Shown: piece after piece, positions 51,218 to 59,277 of the stretch | Layout: the number at the start of each line of letters is the position of its first letter | Position numbering within the stretch: position 1 is the first letter of the stretch | Assembly: GCA_016234445.1 (NCBI GenBank) | Contig: JACRBT010000001.1 | Span: 1-64,000, forward strand | Length of the DNA: 64,000 nucleotides | Reading direction: 5' to 3' | DNA from: Chloroflexota bacterium | Lineage (GTDB): Bacteria; Chloroflexota; Dehalococcoidia; Tepidiformales; Tepidiformaceae | Position numbers and translations under genes: made by a program | Notes under the pieces: model-generated | What the model saw: the letters and a program-made list of their open reading frames with translations, nothing else | Database searches by the model: none | What the model was told of the DNA's origin: nothing

Positions 51218-51922
51218 TCAGGTGTGGAGGCCACATTCGTCCTTTTCGAAGCCGGACCAGCGGCCCGCGCGCCCCTGGACGCCGGGGACGGTGCAGTTGT
51301 AGCAACCGATGCTGGTGTAGCCCTGGTCGAGGAGGGGGTTGTAGGGGATCTTGTTCTCGAGGATGTAGGCCCAGGTTTCCTTCTCGGTCCAGTTGGCGAG
51401 CGGGTTGATCTTCACGACGCCGAACTTCTGGTTCCACGAGACGATGGGGGTGTCGGCACGGCCTTCGGACTGGTCGCGGCGGAGCCCGCTGACCCAGGCT
51501 GTCTTGCCCTCGAGGGCGCGGCGGTTGGGCTCCACCTTGCGTAGTTCGCAGCAGAGGTCGGGGTCGCGCATCCAGAGCGCGGAGCCGTGGCGGGCGGCCT
51601 GCTCTTCGTGGCTGAGGAGGGGCTTGTAGACCTGGAGGTTCGCCAGGTGGAGCGCCTCGCGGCTCCGGCGCATGGTCTCGTGGGTCTCTTCGAACAGGTA
51701 GTCCGTATCGAGGACGAAGACGTGCACGTTCGGCTTGAGCGCGGCAACCATGTGGAGGATGGCCATGCCGCTGGCGCCGCCGAAGCTGGCCCCGACGGAG
51801 AGGCCGTCGCCGAAGGTCTCGACGGCCCAGGCGACGATCTCGGGCGGGCTGGCGGACTCGAAGCGCGCGTCGAGGGCGGCGATGGCTTCCGGGCTGAGGG
51901 CTGGCGCGGCGGGCGTGGCCAT
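51218..51922 (-). CDS. cysH: Adenylyl-sulfate/PAPS reductase
   Basis: 234 aa. Reduces APS or PAPS to sulfite. Cys124-Cys125 and Cys207-x2-Cys210 (LCCELR, SIGCYNC) are the [4Fe-4S] ligands typical of APS-type reductases, and catalytic Cys230 is in the ECGLH tail. This suggests APS can be used directly; co-occurring APS kinase leaves the substrate ambiguous. GGAG lies 7 nt before the ATG. First gene of the cysHCDN-transporter operon. Confidence 0.96.
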   Translation of the reverse strand: MATPAAPALSPEAIAALDARFESASPPEIVAWAVETFGDGLSVGASFGGASGMAILHMVAALKPNVHVFVLDTDYLFEETHETMRRSREALHLANLQVYKPLLSHEEQAARHGSALWMRDPDLCCELRKVEPNRRALEGKTAWVSGLRRDQSEGRADTPIVSWNQKFGVVKINPLANWTEKETWAYILENKIPYNPLLDQGYTSIGCYNCTVPGVQGRAGRWSGFEKDECGLHT

Positions 51923-51948
51923 GCTCGCTCCAAAGAAGAGTAGGTCAC

Positions 51949-51999
51949 TCAACAATATCGACAATTTTCGTTGCATGCAACCGGGATTGTTGATAGATT
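51949..51999. promoter_or_regulatory. Divergent cysH / sulfite reductase promoter-operator
   Basis: Palindrome GTTGCATGCAAC (51970-51981). On the plus strand TTGCAT (51971-51976) is 17 nt from TAGATT (51994-51999). On the minus strand TTGCAT (51975-51980 reversed) is 17 nt from TATTGT. So both -35 boxes lie in one palindrome. A further inverted repeat TCAACAAT (51949-51956) / ATTGTTGA (51986-51993) flanks it. A regulator binding here could control both directions at once. Confidence 0.6.
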
Positions 52000-52049
52000 T
52001 TATCGAGTTTCCACCGAACCCACCCATACCCAGCCTTGGAGACGGAGCC

Positions 52050-53822
52050 ATGCCAGCAACCGAGACGGTCATCCACACGAACGCACCGGGCCAGGTGTTG
52101 CCTGTGCTCGAAAAGGAACTTGAGGACTTCGAAACCGAAGCCACCCGCTACCTCAGGGGCGAGTGGGAGGAGACGAAGTTCATCGGCTTCCGCCTGAAGC
52201 AGGGAGTCTACGGCCAGCGCCAGCCGGGAGTGCAGATGATCCGGGTGAAGCTGCCCTTCGGCGGGGTGACCCCGGAACAGATGGAGGCGCTGGGCGAAGT
52301 GGCCGAGCGCTGCGCGCCCCTGCGGAAGGGCCACATCACCACCCGGCAGAACTTCCAGTTCCACCACATCCCCCTGAAGAAGGCAGCGGACGGGCTGAAG
52401 ATCCTTGGGAGGACGGGGCTTTCGACGCGGGAGGCCTGCGGAAACACGGTCCGCAACGTCACCGGTGACCCGTGGGCCGGGGTCAGCAACGACGAGCCCT
52501 TCGACCCGACGCCATGGGTCGGGGCCTTCGCGCGGTACTGGCTGCGGAACCCGCTTTCTCAGTTGCTGCCGCGAAAGTTCAAGGTCGCCTTCAGCGCGAG
52601 CGACGCCGACCGCGCGATCACGGGGCTCCACGATCTGGGGTTCATCCCCCGCGTCCAGGACGGTGTGAAGGGCTTCCAGATGGTCGTGGGCGGCGGTCTC
52701 AGCATCATGCCGCGGAACGCGATGGTGCTCCGCGAATTCGCCTCGATGGACGAATACCTGAAGGTTTCGGAGGCAGTCATCCGCGTCTTCGAAAAGGCGG
52801 ACGAACTGCGGAAGAACCGGGCCAAGGCGCGGATCAAGTTCCTCATCGACCGCGTCGGGATCCAAGAGTTCGGGCGGATGGTCGACCGCGAACTCGAAGG
52901 CGAGTGGGCTTCGGGGAACTTCAGCCCGGAGCGGCTGCTCTACATCGACAACGAAGAGGCCAATGCGCCGGCGAAGCGAGCGAACTACGCCCGGCCGGGG
53001 GCGGACATGGCCGCATTCACCGCCTTCGTGACCGGGAACGTCCAGGCGCAGCGCCAGCAGGGGTTCAGCACCGTCGAGGTGAAGGTGACGCGCGGGGACC
53101 TGAAGCCGGAGCAGTTCCAGGGGCTGGCGGCGATCATGCGGGAGTACTGCGGCGGCTACGCCCGGACGACGGTGCAGCAGAACATCGTCCTCCGCTGGGT
53201 CCGCGACGAGGCCCTCTACGAAGTCTGGCAGCGGCTGCTTGCGCTGGACCTGGGCGAGGCCGGCGCCCACGGTGTCACCGACGTGGTAAGTTGCCCCGGC
53301 ACGGACAGCTGCAAGCTGGGGATCACGAGTTCCATGGGGCTGAACCGGGCGATCCAGGAGAGGGTGACGGCGATGGGGATCAGCGACGCCCTCACGCAGA
53401 AGATCCACATCAAGATGAGCGGCTGCCCGAACAGCTGCGGCCAACACCACATCGCGACGATCGGGTTCCACGGGGCCGCGATGAAGTTCGGTTCGAACCA
53501 GATGCCGGCCTACCACGTCTTCGTCGCCGGCGGTTATGACAAGGGGACGATGCGGCTCGCGACCCAGCTGAAGGTGCGTCTGCCTGCCAAGCGCGGGCCT
53601 GACGCCGCCGCCCGGCTGATCAGCCTCTACGAGCGGGAACGCCAGCCCGGCGAGGAGTTCAACGCCTACTTCGACCGTGTTGGGGCGGCGCCGCTGGAAC
53701 GCGAAATCGCGGACCTCTGCCTGGCGGGCGAACTGGACGAAGAGAACCAGACGCTCTTCATCGACTGGGGCAAGAGCGAGCTCTACCAGCTTCAGCGCGG
53801 CGAAGGGGAGTGCGCCGTCTAG
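52050..53822 (+). CDS. Siroheme sulfite (or nitrite) reductase
   Basis: 590 aa, ferredoxin-type sulfite/nitrite reductase with two internal repeats. The [4Fe-4S]-siroheme ligands are Cys415 and Cys421 (CPGTDSC) and Cys459 and Cys463 (SGCPNSCGQ); siroheme-binding residues TRQNFQFHHI near residue 98. Location opposite cysH makes assimilatory sulfite reduction likely; nitrite cannot be excluded. GGAGACGGAG precedes the ATG at 52050; the shared promoter TTGCAT-N17-TAGATT drives it. Confidence 0.94.
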   Translation: MPATETVIHTNAPGQVLPVLEKELEDFETEATRYLRGEWEETKFIGFRLKQGVYGQRQPGVQMIRVKLPFGGVTPEQMEALGEVAERCAPLRKGHITTRQNFQFHHIPLKKAADGLKILGRTGLSTREACGNTVRNVTGDPWAGVSNDEPFDPTPWVGAFARYWLRNPLSQLLPRKFKVAFSASDADRAITGLHDLGFIPRVQDGVKGFQMVVGGGLSIMPRNAMVLREFASMDEYLKVSEAVIRVFEKADELRKNRAKARIKFLIDRVGIQEFGRMVDRELEGEWASGNFSPERLLYIDNEEANAPAKRANYARPGADMAAFTAFVTGNVQAQRQQGFSTVEVKVTRGDLKPEQFQGLAAIMREYCGGYARTTVQQNIVLRWVRDEALYEVWQRLLALDLGEAGAHGVTDVVSCPGTDSCKLGITSSMGLNRAIQERVTAMGISDALTQKIHIKMSGCPNSCGQHHIATIGFHGAAMKFGSNQMPAYHVFVAGGYDKGTMRLATQLKVRLPAKRGPDAAARLISLYERERQPGEEFNAYFDRVGAAPLEREIADLCLAGELDEENQTLFIDWGKSELYQLQRGEGECAV

Positions 53823-53887
53823 TCCGGCGGCCGGGCAGCAGCCGGCCAGTCCCCGCGGCTTCGCCCACGACCGGGTCCATCGGGGAC

Positions 53888-54478
53888 ATGCGGTTCGGGA
53901 CGCTCGGCGGGGGTGGGCTCAGAGAAGCGGCAGGCGTGCTCTCCCGGGCGATGCGGGACAACCCGCTCCACGTTGCCGCCTTCGGGGATGACCCCGCCCG
54001 GCGGGTGGCGTCGCTGGAGGCGCTCTTTCGCGGCCTCCTCCCACAGGTGCAGGCCCGGCCACTGGCGGCCCGGCGGGGCGGCTTCACGGTGGCGGTGTTG
54101 GGGCTGGAACCACCGGGGGCCTGCGAGATCACGCCCGTCCACATCCTGAGGATGGCGCCGCGCCTCTTGCGGCTGGGACCGTCCGCCTGGGGGCGGCTGG
54201 CGGAGTGGCAGGCAGCCTGGGCAGCCCACGACCCGGACACACCCCACTGGCACCTCGGCCCGTTCGGCGTGGAGCCGGCGCTGCAGGGGATGGGCGTGGG
54301 CTCACAGGTGCTGGAGCGGGCCTGCGCGCTGCTGGACCGGGAGCGGGCCGGCGGGTACCTGGAGACGGACAGGGAAGAGAATGTCCGGCTCTACGAGCGG
54401 TTCGGGTTCGCCGTGACCGGCGAGGAGCGCGTGCTCGGGGTTCGGTGCTGGTACATGCTCAGGCAGCCGCGCGGCTGA
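53888..54478 (+). CDS. GNAT-family N-acetyltransferase
   Basis: 196 aa. Acetyl-CoA loop LQGMGVGSQVLERACALLD near residue 138 and the C-terminal YLETDREENVRLYERFGFAV. Substrate unknown. Starts 65 nt after the sulfite reductase stop; no strong ribosome binding site. Confidence 0.87.
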   Translation: MRFGTLGGGGLREAAGVLSRAMRDNPLHVAAFGDDPARRVASLEALFRGLLPQVQARPLAARRGGFTVAVLGLEPPGACEITPVHILRMAPRLLRLGPSAWGRLAEWQAAWAAHDPDTPHWHLGPFGVEPALQGMGVGSQVLERACALLDRERAGGYLETDREENVRLYERFGFAVTGEERVLGVRCWYMLRQPRG

Positions 54479-54531
54479 GCCCGAAGGTTTCCGGTAGGAT
54501 TCGGGCACATCTTCCACTCCGAGGTCTCCAC

Positions 54532-55728
54532 ATGGCAGGACTCCGGGGCGACGCCGCGATTGTCGGCGTGGCCGAATTCGCACCCGAACGGAAGCCCTCG
54601 CGGCTCTACATGGGGCTCGAGTCGTACGCGGAACTCGCGCGGCAGGCGCTGGACGACGCCGGCATCCCGCTCTCCGAGGTCGACGGGCTGGTGACGGGTT
54701 CGAACCTGATGGAGGCGCGGAACCTGATCCCCTCGGCGATCACGGAGTACCTGGGCGTGCCCTCCAACTTCTTCGACATCGTCGACCTGGGAGGGGCGAC
54801 GGGGGCGGCGCAGGTGGTCCGGGCGGCGATGGCGATCGAGGCGGGGATGGCCGAGACCCTGGTCTGCATCGTCCACACGCTGATGCCCCACAGCGACCCA
54901 ACGGTGGCCCCGCAGGAGCGGCGGCGGGACTGGGGTGGCGGCAACTGGGGGTCTCCCCAGGCCGAGTTTGAGATCCCGTTCGGGGCGGTCCAGGGCACCT
55001 ACGGCTACGCGATGATCGCGAACCGCTACCGCCACGAATACGGGCTGACGGAGCGGCAACTGGCGAAAATCGCCGTCGACCAGCGGACGAACGCGCTGCA
55101 GAACCCGAAGGCGGTCTTCGCGAACCAGCCGATCACCATCGACGACGTCCTCAATTCGCCGATGATCTGCGACCCCTTGAAGCTGCTGGAGATCGTCATG
55201 CCCTGTTTCGGCGGTGCGGCGGTGGTCGTGACCTCGAAGGAGCGGGCGAGGCGCGCCAAGAACCGCCCGGCCTACGTCATCGGCGCGGGCGAACACACCA
55301 CCCACCGTTCGGTGACTTACGAGCGCGACTTCACGCATTCGCCGATCAAGCCGGCCGCCGACCGCGCCTTCGCGATGGCGGGGATCAAGCACAGCGAGGT
55401 CGACCTCGCCTCGCTCTACGACTGCTACACGATCACGGTGCTGCTCACGATCGAGGACGCGGGGTTCTGCGGGAAGGGCGAGGGCGGGAGGTTCGTGGAG
55501 GCGCACGACCTGACCTATCGCGGCGACTTCCCGATGAACACGCACGGGGGCCAGCTGAGCTTCGGGCAGTCTGGAATGGCGGGAGGGATGTCGCACGTCA
55601 CCGAGGCGTACCTGCAGCTGACAGGCCGGGCCGGCGGGCGCCAGCTCAAGAAGTGCGACACCGTCTACATCAACGGCAACGGCGGGATCATGAGCGAGCA
55701 GGTCTCGCTGATCCTGCGCGGCGAATAG
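54532..55728 (+). CDS. Thiolase-fold (SCP2/Ltp2-like) protein, second copy
   Basis: 398 aa. The thiolase Cys position reads GGATGAA (87-93), and the His loop reads NTHGGQLSFGQSGMAGG; YDCYTITVLLTIED is kept. It therefore resembles Ltp2-type acyl-CoA retro-aldolases or non-catalytic lipid-transfer proteins rather than true thiolases. GAGG lies before the ATG, with TAGGATTC-type -10 at about 54494. The DUF35 partner follows 10 nt downstream. Confidence 0.87.
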   Translation: MAGLRGDAAIVGVAEFAPERKPSRLYMGLESYAELARQALDDAGIPLSEVDGLVTGSNLMEARNLIPSAITEYLGVPSNFFDIVDLGGATGAAQVVRAAMAIEAGMAETLVCIVHTLMPHSDPTVAPQERRRDWGGGNWGSPQAEFEIPFGAVQGTYGYAMIANRYRHEYGLTERQLAKIAVDQRTNALQNPKAVFANQPITIDDVLNSPMICDPLKLLEIVMPCFGGAAVVVTSKERARRAKNRPAYVIGAGEHTTHRSVTYERDFTHSPIKPAADRAFAMAGIKHSEVDLASLYDCYTITVLLTIEDAGFCGKGEGGRFVEAHDLTYRGDFPMNTHGGQLSFGQSGMAGGMSHVTEAYLQLTGRAGGRQLKKCDTVYINGNGGIMSEQVSLILRGE

Positions 55729-55738
55729 GGGGCGCGGC

Positions 55739-56155
55739 ATGTCGAAGTATCGCAAGAATCCGAACCCGATCCCGGTGCCGACGCCGGTCACGAAGCCGTT
55801 CTGGGATGCGACCCGGGAACACCGGCTGCTGCTCCAGCGCTGCGGCAAGGGCCACGTCTTCTACTACCCGCGGACGCATTGCCCGGAGTGCCTCTCGGTG
55901 GAGTGGGAGTGGTTCGAAGCGAGCGGGCGGGGACGGCTCTACAGCTACACGGTGGCGCGCCGGGCGCAGGGGCCGGAGTTCGCGGAGGACGTGCCGTACA
56001 TCATCGCCGCGATCACACTGGAGGAGGGTCCGAGGATGACCAGCCTCCTGGTGGAGGCAGACCCGGACAACGTGGCCATCGACGGCGCGGTGGAGGTGGC
56101 GTGGGACGACGTCTCGCCCGACATCTCGATGCCATACTTCCGGCCGCTAGGATAG
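55739..56155 (+). CDS. Zn-ribbon/OB-fold (DUF35) partner protein, second copy
   Basis: 138 aa. N-terminal helix PFWDATREHRLLLQRC, zinc ribbon with Cys-Gly-Lys-Gly-His and CPEC, then the OB-fold ending AWDDVSPDISMPYFRPL. Cys/His spacing is slightly different from copy one (C-x2-GH in place of the first CxxC). Partner of the preceding thiolase-fold protein. Confidence 0.9.
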   Translation: MSKYRKNPNPIPVPTPVTKPFWDATREHRLLLQRCGKGHVFYYPRTHCPECLSVEWEWFEASGRGRLYSYTVARRAQGPEFAEDVPYIIAAITLEEGPRMTSLLVEADPDNVAIDGAVEVAWDDVSPDISMPYFRPLG

Positions 56156-56161
56156 GCGCGG

Positions 56162-56848
56162 TCAGATTTCGCGGAGGAGCGCCCAGGACGAGTCGAAGGG
56201 CAGCCCGCCAGCCCGGGCGGCCGCCTTCAAGGTGCGCACCTGGTGTTCCGGCGGGAGCCCGGCGAGGAAGCGCGAAGGGTTGCTGCTGACCTCGGTCGCA
56301 ACCGCCGGGTGCCTGCCGACGACCGCGAGGAAGGATTCGAAGACGTCGTCGTGGTCGAGGTAGTTTTCGAAGACGAAAAGGCAGATGTCCTCAAAGGTTT
56401 CGCTGTCTCCAGCCGCGAGGACGTCGTCGCAGGTGAGTTCGAGCCAGCCGGAGACGTCGGTCCAGGCGGCGGCTGCCTCCTTGCACTTGCGGGCCTCCAT
56501 GGCGTCGAGCGAGGAGAAGAGCATGACGAGGAACGTGGGCAGGCGGCGGCGTTCGTAACCCAGGCGGGCAACGTCGACCCAGCGGAGGTCTTCGTCGCAG
56601 GGGACGTGCTGGCGCTGGGCCGGGATGGCGCCTGCGAGCTCGTTCGCTTCCGTGTCGGGGAGGGTGCGGACCCAGTCTTCGAGGGTCTCCTGGGGGACTT
56701 CAACGAGGTCGATGACGGAGAGTGCGGCCAGGCGGCGATCGGGCGGGCCGTCCTGGACTTCGAGGATGAGTTCAGGCGTAGTCAGCCGGCGAAAGGCCGG
56801 TTCGTGGCCAAGCCAGCCGTCGTATTCGGGGGGCAGCCTCCGTTGCAC
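56162..56848 (-). CDS. Conserved hypothetical protein (228 aa)
   Basis: Mostly alpha-helical, acidic; no family recognised. Segments such as DRRLAALSVIDLVEVPQETLEDW and a long DDVFESFLAVVGRHPAVATEV pattern resemble HEAT-like helices. GTG start at 56848 chosen because TATCCT lies 6 nt upstream; a GTG two codons earlier is possible. Convergent with the DUF35 gene, divergent from hemB. Confidence 0.65.
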   Translation of the reverse strand: MQRRLPPEYDGWLGHEPAFRRLTTPELILEVQDGPPDRRLAALSVIDLVEVPQETLEDWVRTLPDTEANELAGAIPAQRQHVPCDEDLRWVDVARLGYERRRLPTFLVMLFSSLDAMEARKCKEAAAAWTDVSGWLELTCDDVLAAGDSETFEDICLFVFENYLDHDDVFESFLAVVGRHPAVATEVSSNPSRFLAGLPPEHQVRTLKAAARAGGLPFDSSWALLREI

Positions 56849-56907
56849 ATGCACAGGATAGCGGACGGCGAGAACCGGGCACGCAGGGAGAGTGCTAGGA
56901 TCGGGGG

Positions 56908-57882
56908 ATGGAGTCACCACTATTCAAACGTCACCGGCGGCTGCGCGGTTCGGCCGCGATCAGGGGCCTGGTCCGCGAAAACGAGCTGACGCCGTCTCAC
57001 CTCATCTATCCGCTCTTCGTTGACGCGGGGCTCAGCGGGCGAAGGCCCATCGAAGCGATGCCGGGACAGGATCAGCTGGGCCTCGACGCGCTCGCCGCGG
57101 AGGCCCGTGAGCTGGCCGGGCTGGATATCCCAGCGGTCTTGCTCTTCGGCCTGCCGTCGTACAAGGACGAGCGGGGGAGTTCGGCCTGGGCACGCGACGG
57201 CGTCGTCCAGCAGGCGATCGGGAGGCTGAAGGAAGCGAACCCGGAGGTGCTGGTCGTCGGCGACGTCTGCCTCTGCGAATACACCAGCCACGGGCACTGC
57301 GGCCTCGTGCGGGCGGACGGGAGCGTGGACAACGACGCGAGCCTGCCGCTCCTGGCGGAGATGTCCGTGAGCCTGGCCGAGGCCGGCTGCGACGTCATCG
57401 CCCCGAGCGACATGATGGACGGTCGCGTGGGCGCCATCCGGCTCGCGCTCGACAGCGCCGGGTTCTCCGAGACGCCGATCCTTTCCTACGCGGCGAAGTT
57501 CGCCTCCGCGTTCTACGGGCCGTTCCGCGAAGCGGCGGGCAGCGCGCCCGCGTTTGGCGACCGGCGGGGCTACCAGATGGACCCGGCCAACGCCCGGATG
57601 GCCGTGGACGAAGTGCTGACGGACGTCGCCGAGGGGGCGGACATGGTGATGGTGAAGCCGGCCCTCCCGTATCTCGACGTGCTCCGGTCGGTGAGGGACA
57701 GCGTGGACGTGCCGGTGGCCGCCTACAACGTCAGCGGCGAGTACAGCATGTTGATGGCGGCGGCGGAACGCGGCTGGCTGGATGGCCCCCGGGCGATCGA
57801 CGAGACGCTCACGGCCATCCGCCGGGCGGGCGCGGATATGATCATCACCTACCACGCGAAGGACTGGGCGCGGAGGCGCTAA
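56908..57882 (+). CDS. hemB: Porphobilinogen synthase (5-aminolevulinate dehydratase)
   Basis: 324 aa; condenses two 5-aminolevulinate molecules in haem synthesis. Schiff-base lysines Lys197 (SYAAKFASAFYGP) and Lys250 (MVMVKPALPYLD). The cysteine cluster Cys121-Cys123-Cys131 (VCLCEYTSHGHCG) marks the zinc-dependent type. TAGGAT lies 6 nt before the ATG; leaderless. No other haem genes are in the window. Confidence 0.97.
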   Translation: MESPLFKRHRRLRGSAAIRGLVRENELTPSHLIYPLFVDAGLSGRRPIEAMPGQDQLGLDALAAEARELAGLDIPAVLLFGLPSYKDERGSSAWARDGVVQQAIGRLKEANPEVLVVGDVCLCEYTSHGHCGLVRADGSVDNDASLPLLAEMSVSLAEAGCDVIAPSDMMDGRVGAIRLALDSAGFSETPILSYAAKFASAFYGPFREAAGSAPAFGDRRGYQMDPANARMAVDEVLTDVAEGADMVMVKPALPYLDVLRSVRDSVDVPVAAYNVSGEYSMLMAAAERGWLDGPRAIDETLTAIRRAGADMIITYHAKDWARRR

Positions 57883-57888
57883 CGGCGG

Positions 57889-58299
57889 TCAGGCGCGGCG
57901 GGCAGCGAGGGCCGGCATCGGCCGCTGGGCGACGGTGCGGCGGATCGGCGACGAGGGCTCCTGGCAGGCGCGCATGAGGCTCGCATCGACGACATCCTGG
58001 ATGCCCCGGATGCGCGCCTCGGCGCGGACATGGGCCACCGTCGCCGAGAGGATGGATTCGAAGCCGGGCCAGTCTTCGCAGCGGATGACGCGGAGATGGC
58101 GGGTCGACTCGTTCCATTCGACGACGAGGCGGGGGTGGGCGGCGGGGCCGGCGCAGATCCGCGTGTAGCCGCCGAGGTATTCGTTGGTGAGGTGGAGGCC
58201 TCGAGTTGTGGGGTTGATCGTGGCCCGGTGGAGGCCCTCCCAGAGGTCGCCAAGAGCCAGGAGCAATCGAAAGGCAACGTCAGACGTATCGGCTCGCAC
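57889..58299 (-). CDS. Hypothetical protein (136 aa)
   Basis: 136 aa, alpha/beta; no family recognised. Contains ATINPTTRGLHLTNEYLGGY and a segment VIRCEDWPGFESILSATVAHV. GTG start with GGGGTGA 4 nt upstream. It ends 6 nt from the convergent hemB stop. Confidence 0.55.
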   Translation of the reverse strand: MRADTSDVAFRLLLALGDLWEGLHRATINPTTRGLHLTNEYLGGYTRICAGPAAHPRLVVEWNESTRHLRVIRCEDWPGFESILSATVAHVRAEARIRGIQDVVDASLMRACQEPSSPIRRTVAQRPMPALAARRA

Positions 58300-58517
58300 A
58301 GATCACCCCGCCAAAGGTGCGTAACTCGCTTCGACGGCAGGAAGCCCCGGCCGCAAGGGCGGATTCTACGCTACTCCCGGGGGAAACGCGCAACCGGGTT
58401 TATGGGCGTCATAGACCGGGCGAATGCAAACGCCCCGGGTCGATCTCTTCACGCTTGCGCGATCATTATTCCCCCGGCCGGTGCTAGGGTACGCGGGTCC
58501 CCAGGGAGGAGCCCGCG

Positions 58518-58766
58518 TTGAAGCAACCCTGTGCCATCTGCCACCACGAAGGGGCAGATCCGCCTGAGTCCGGCCACTTGCTCTGCCTCTCGACCACCCT
58601 TGACCACCTGGTCAGCCAGGCTGCGGGGCGAGAGGGGGACGGGATCCTCCTGCCTGTGTGCCCCACACATGCGGTGGACATCTACCGCGGGCGCCTGCCG
58701 GGCGTCACCATGGCATGGCAGTTCGCCGGCACGCTCCCGGGGATGGCCGTGCCCGCCGCGCGTTGA
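58518..58766 (+). CDS. Small Cys/His protein upstream of Fur-family gene
   Basis: 82 aa. CAICHHEG near residue 5, CLSTT and CPTHAVDIY supply two CxxC/CxxH-type pairs, so it may bind zinc or iron. TTG start with GGGAGGAG 7 nt upstream and TAGGGT as -10. Next gene (Fur family) starts 32 nt downstream, with its promoter overlapping this gene's stop. No family recognised. Confidence 0.6.
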   Translation: MKQPCAICHHEGADPPESGHLLCLSTTLDHLVSQAAGREGDGILLPVCPTHAVDIYRGRLPGVTMAWQFAGTLPGMAVPAAR

Positions 58767-58792
58767 CACCGTTTCCAGCCCGTTCCCATGAT
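58763..58792 (+). promoter_or_regulatory. Promoter of Fur-family gene
   Basis: TTGACA (58763-58768)-N18-CATGAT (58787-58792), 5 nt before the GTG at 58798. The -35 overlaps the stop codon of the small Cys/His gene. Confidence 0.55.
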
Positions 58793-58797
58793 GGGGC

Positions 58798-59256
58798 GTG
58801 GAATCGACGCAACAGGCGACGATGCGCCTTGCCGACGTTGGCCATCGCCTGACCGGGCCGAGGAAGGCCGTGCTCGACGCGATCGGTGCGGAGGCCGCGC
58901 CGTTCACGGTTGAGGAGCTCTGCGCCGCCGTCCCCGGTGTGGGGCGGGCGACGGTCTTCCGGACGGTACGGCTCCTGCAAGAGCTGGACGTGGTCTGCCG
59001 GTTGCCCCTGGAAGACGGGAGCGTCCGCTACCAGCTTTCGGCCGGGGACCACCACCACCACCTGATCTGCAGCAACTGCGGCCGGGTTTCCGAATTCAAC
59101 GACCCCGCGCTGGACCGGCTGATCCAGGAGAACGCCCACGACGCCGGGTTCCGGCTCGACGGCCACAGCCTGGAGCTGTACGGCCGCTGCGCGGACTGCG
59201 CCCCTCACCCACAGGCTCCCTCTCCGCCTGCGGCGGAGAGAGGGAGGCGGGCGTAG
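58798..59256 (+). CDS. Fur-family metal-responsive regulator
   Basis: 152 aa. N-terminal winged helix (RLADVGHRLTGPRKAVLDA, GRATVFRTVRLL), dimerisation/metal domain with DHHHHLICSNCGRVSEF (His85-88, Cys91, Cys94) and second Cys pair Cys131-Cys134 (CADC), a typical structural zinc site. Iron, zinc or peroxide sensing cannot be decided. GTG start, leaderless promoter. The last 15 residues are encoded by a REP-like hairpin and are likely non-functional. Confidence 0.92.
   Translation: MESTQQATMRLADVGHRLTGPRKAVLDAIGAEAAPFTVEELCAAVPGVGRATVFRTVRLLQELDVVCRLPLEDGSVRYQLSAGDHHHHLICSNCGRVSEFNDPALDRLIQENAHDAGFRLDGHSLELYGRCADCAPHPQAPSPPAAERGRRA
59217..59246. repeat. REP-like palindrome at Fur gene 3' end
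   Basis: TCCCTCTCCGCC-TGC-GGCGGAGAGAGGGA, an almost perfect 12-bp stem with 2 extra bases, lying within the last codons of the Fur gene. Such palindromes recur in many genomes; a single copy is seen in this window. Confidence 0.5.
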
Positions 59257-59277
59257 CCCTTTCGCGGCAAGAAGCCG

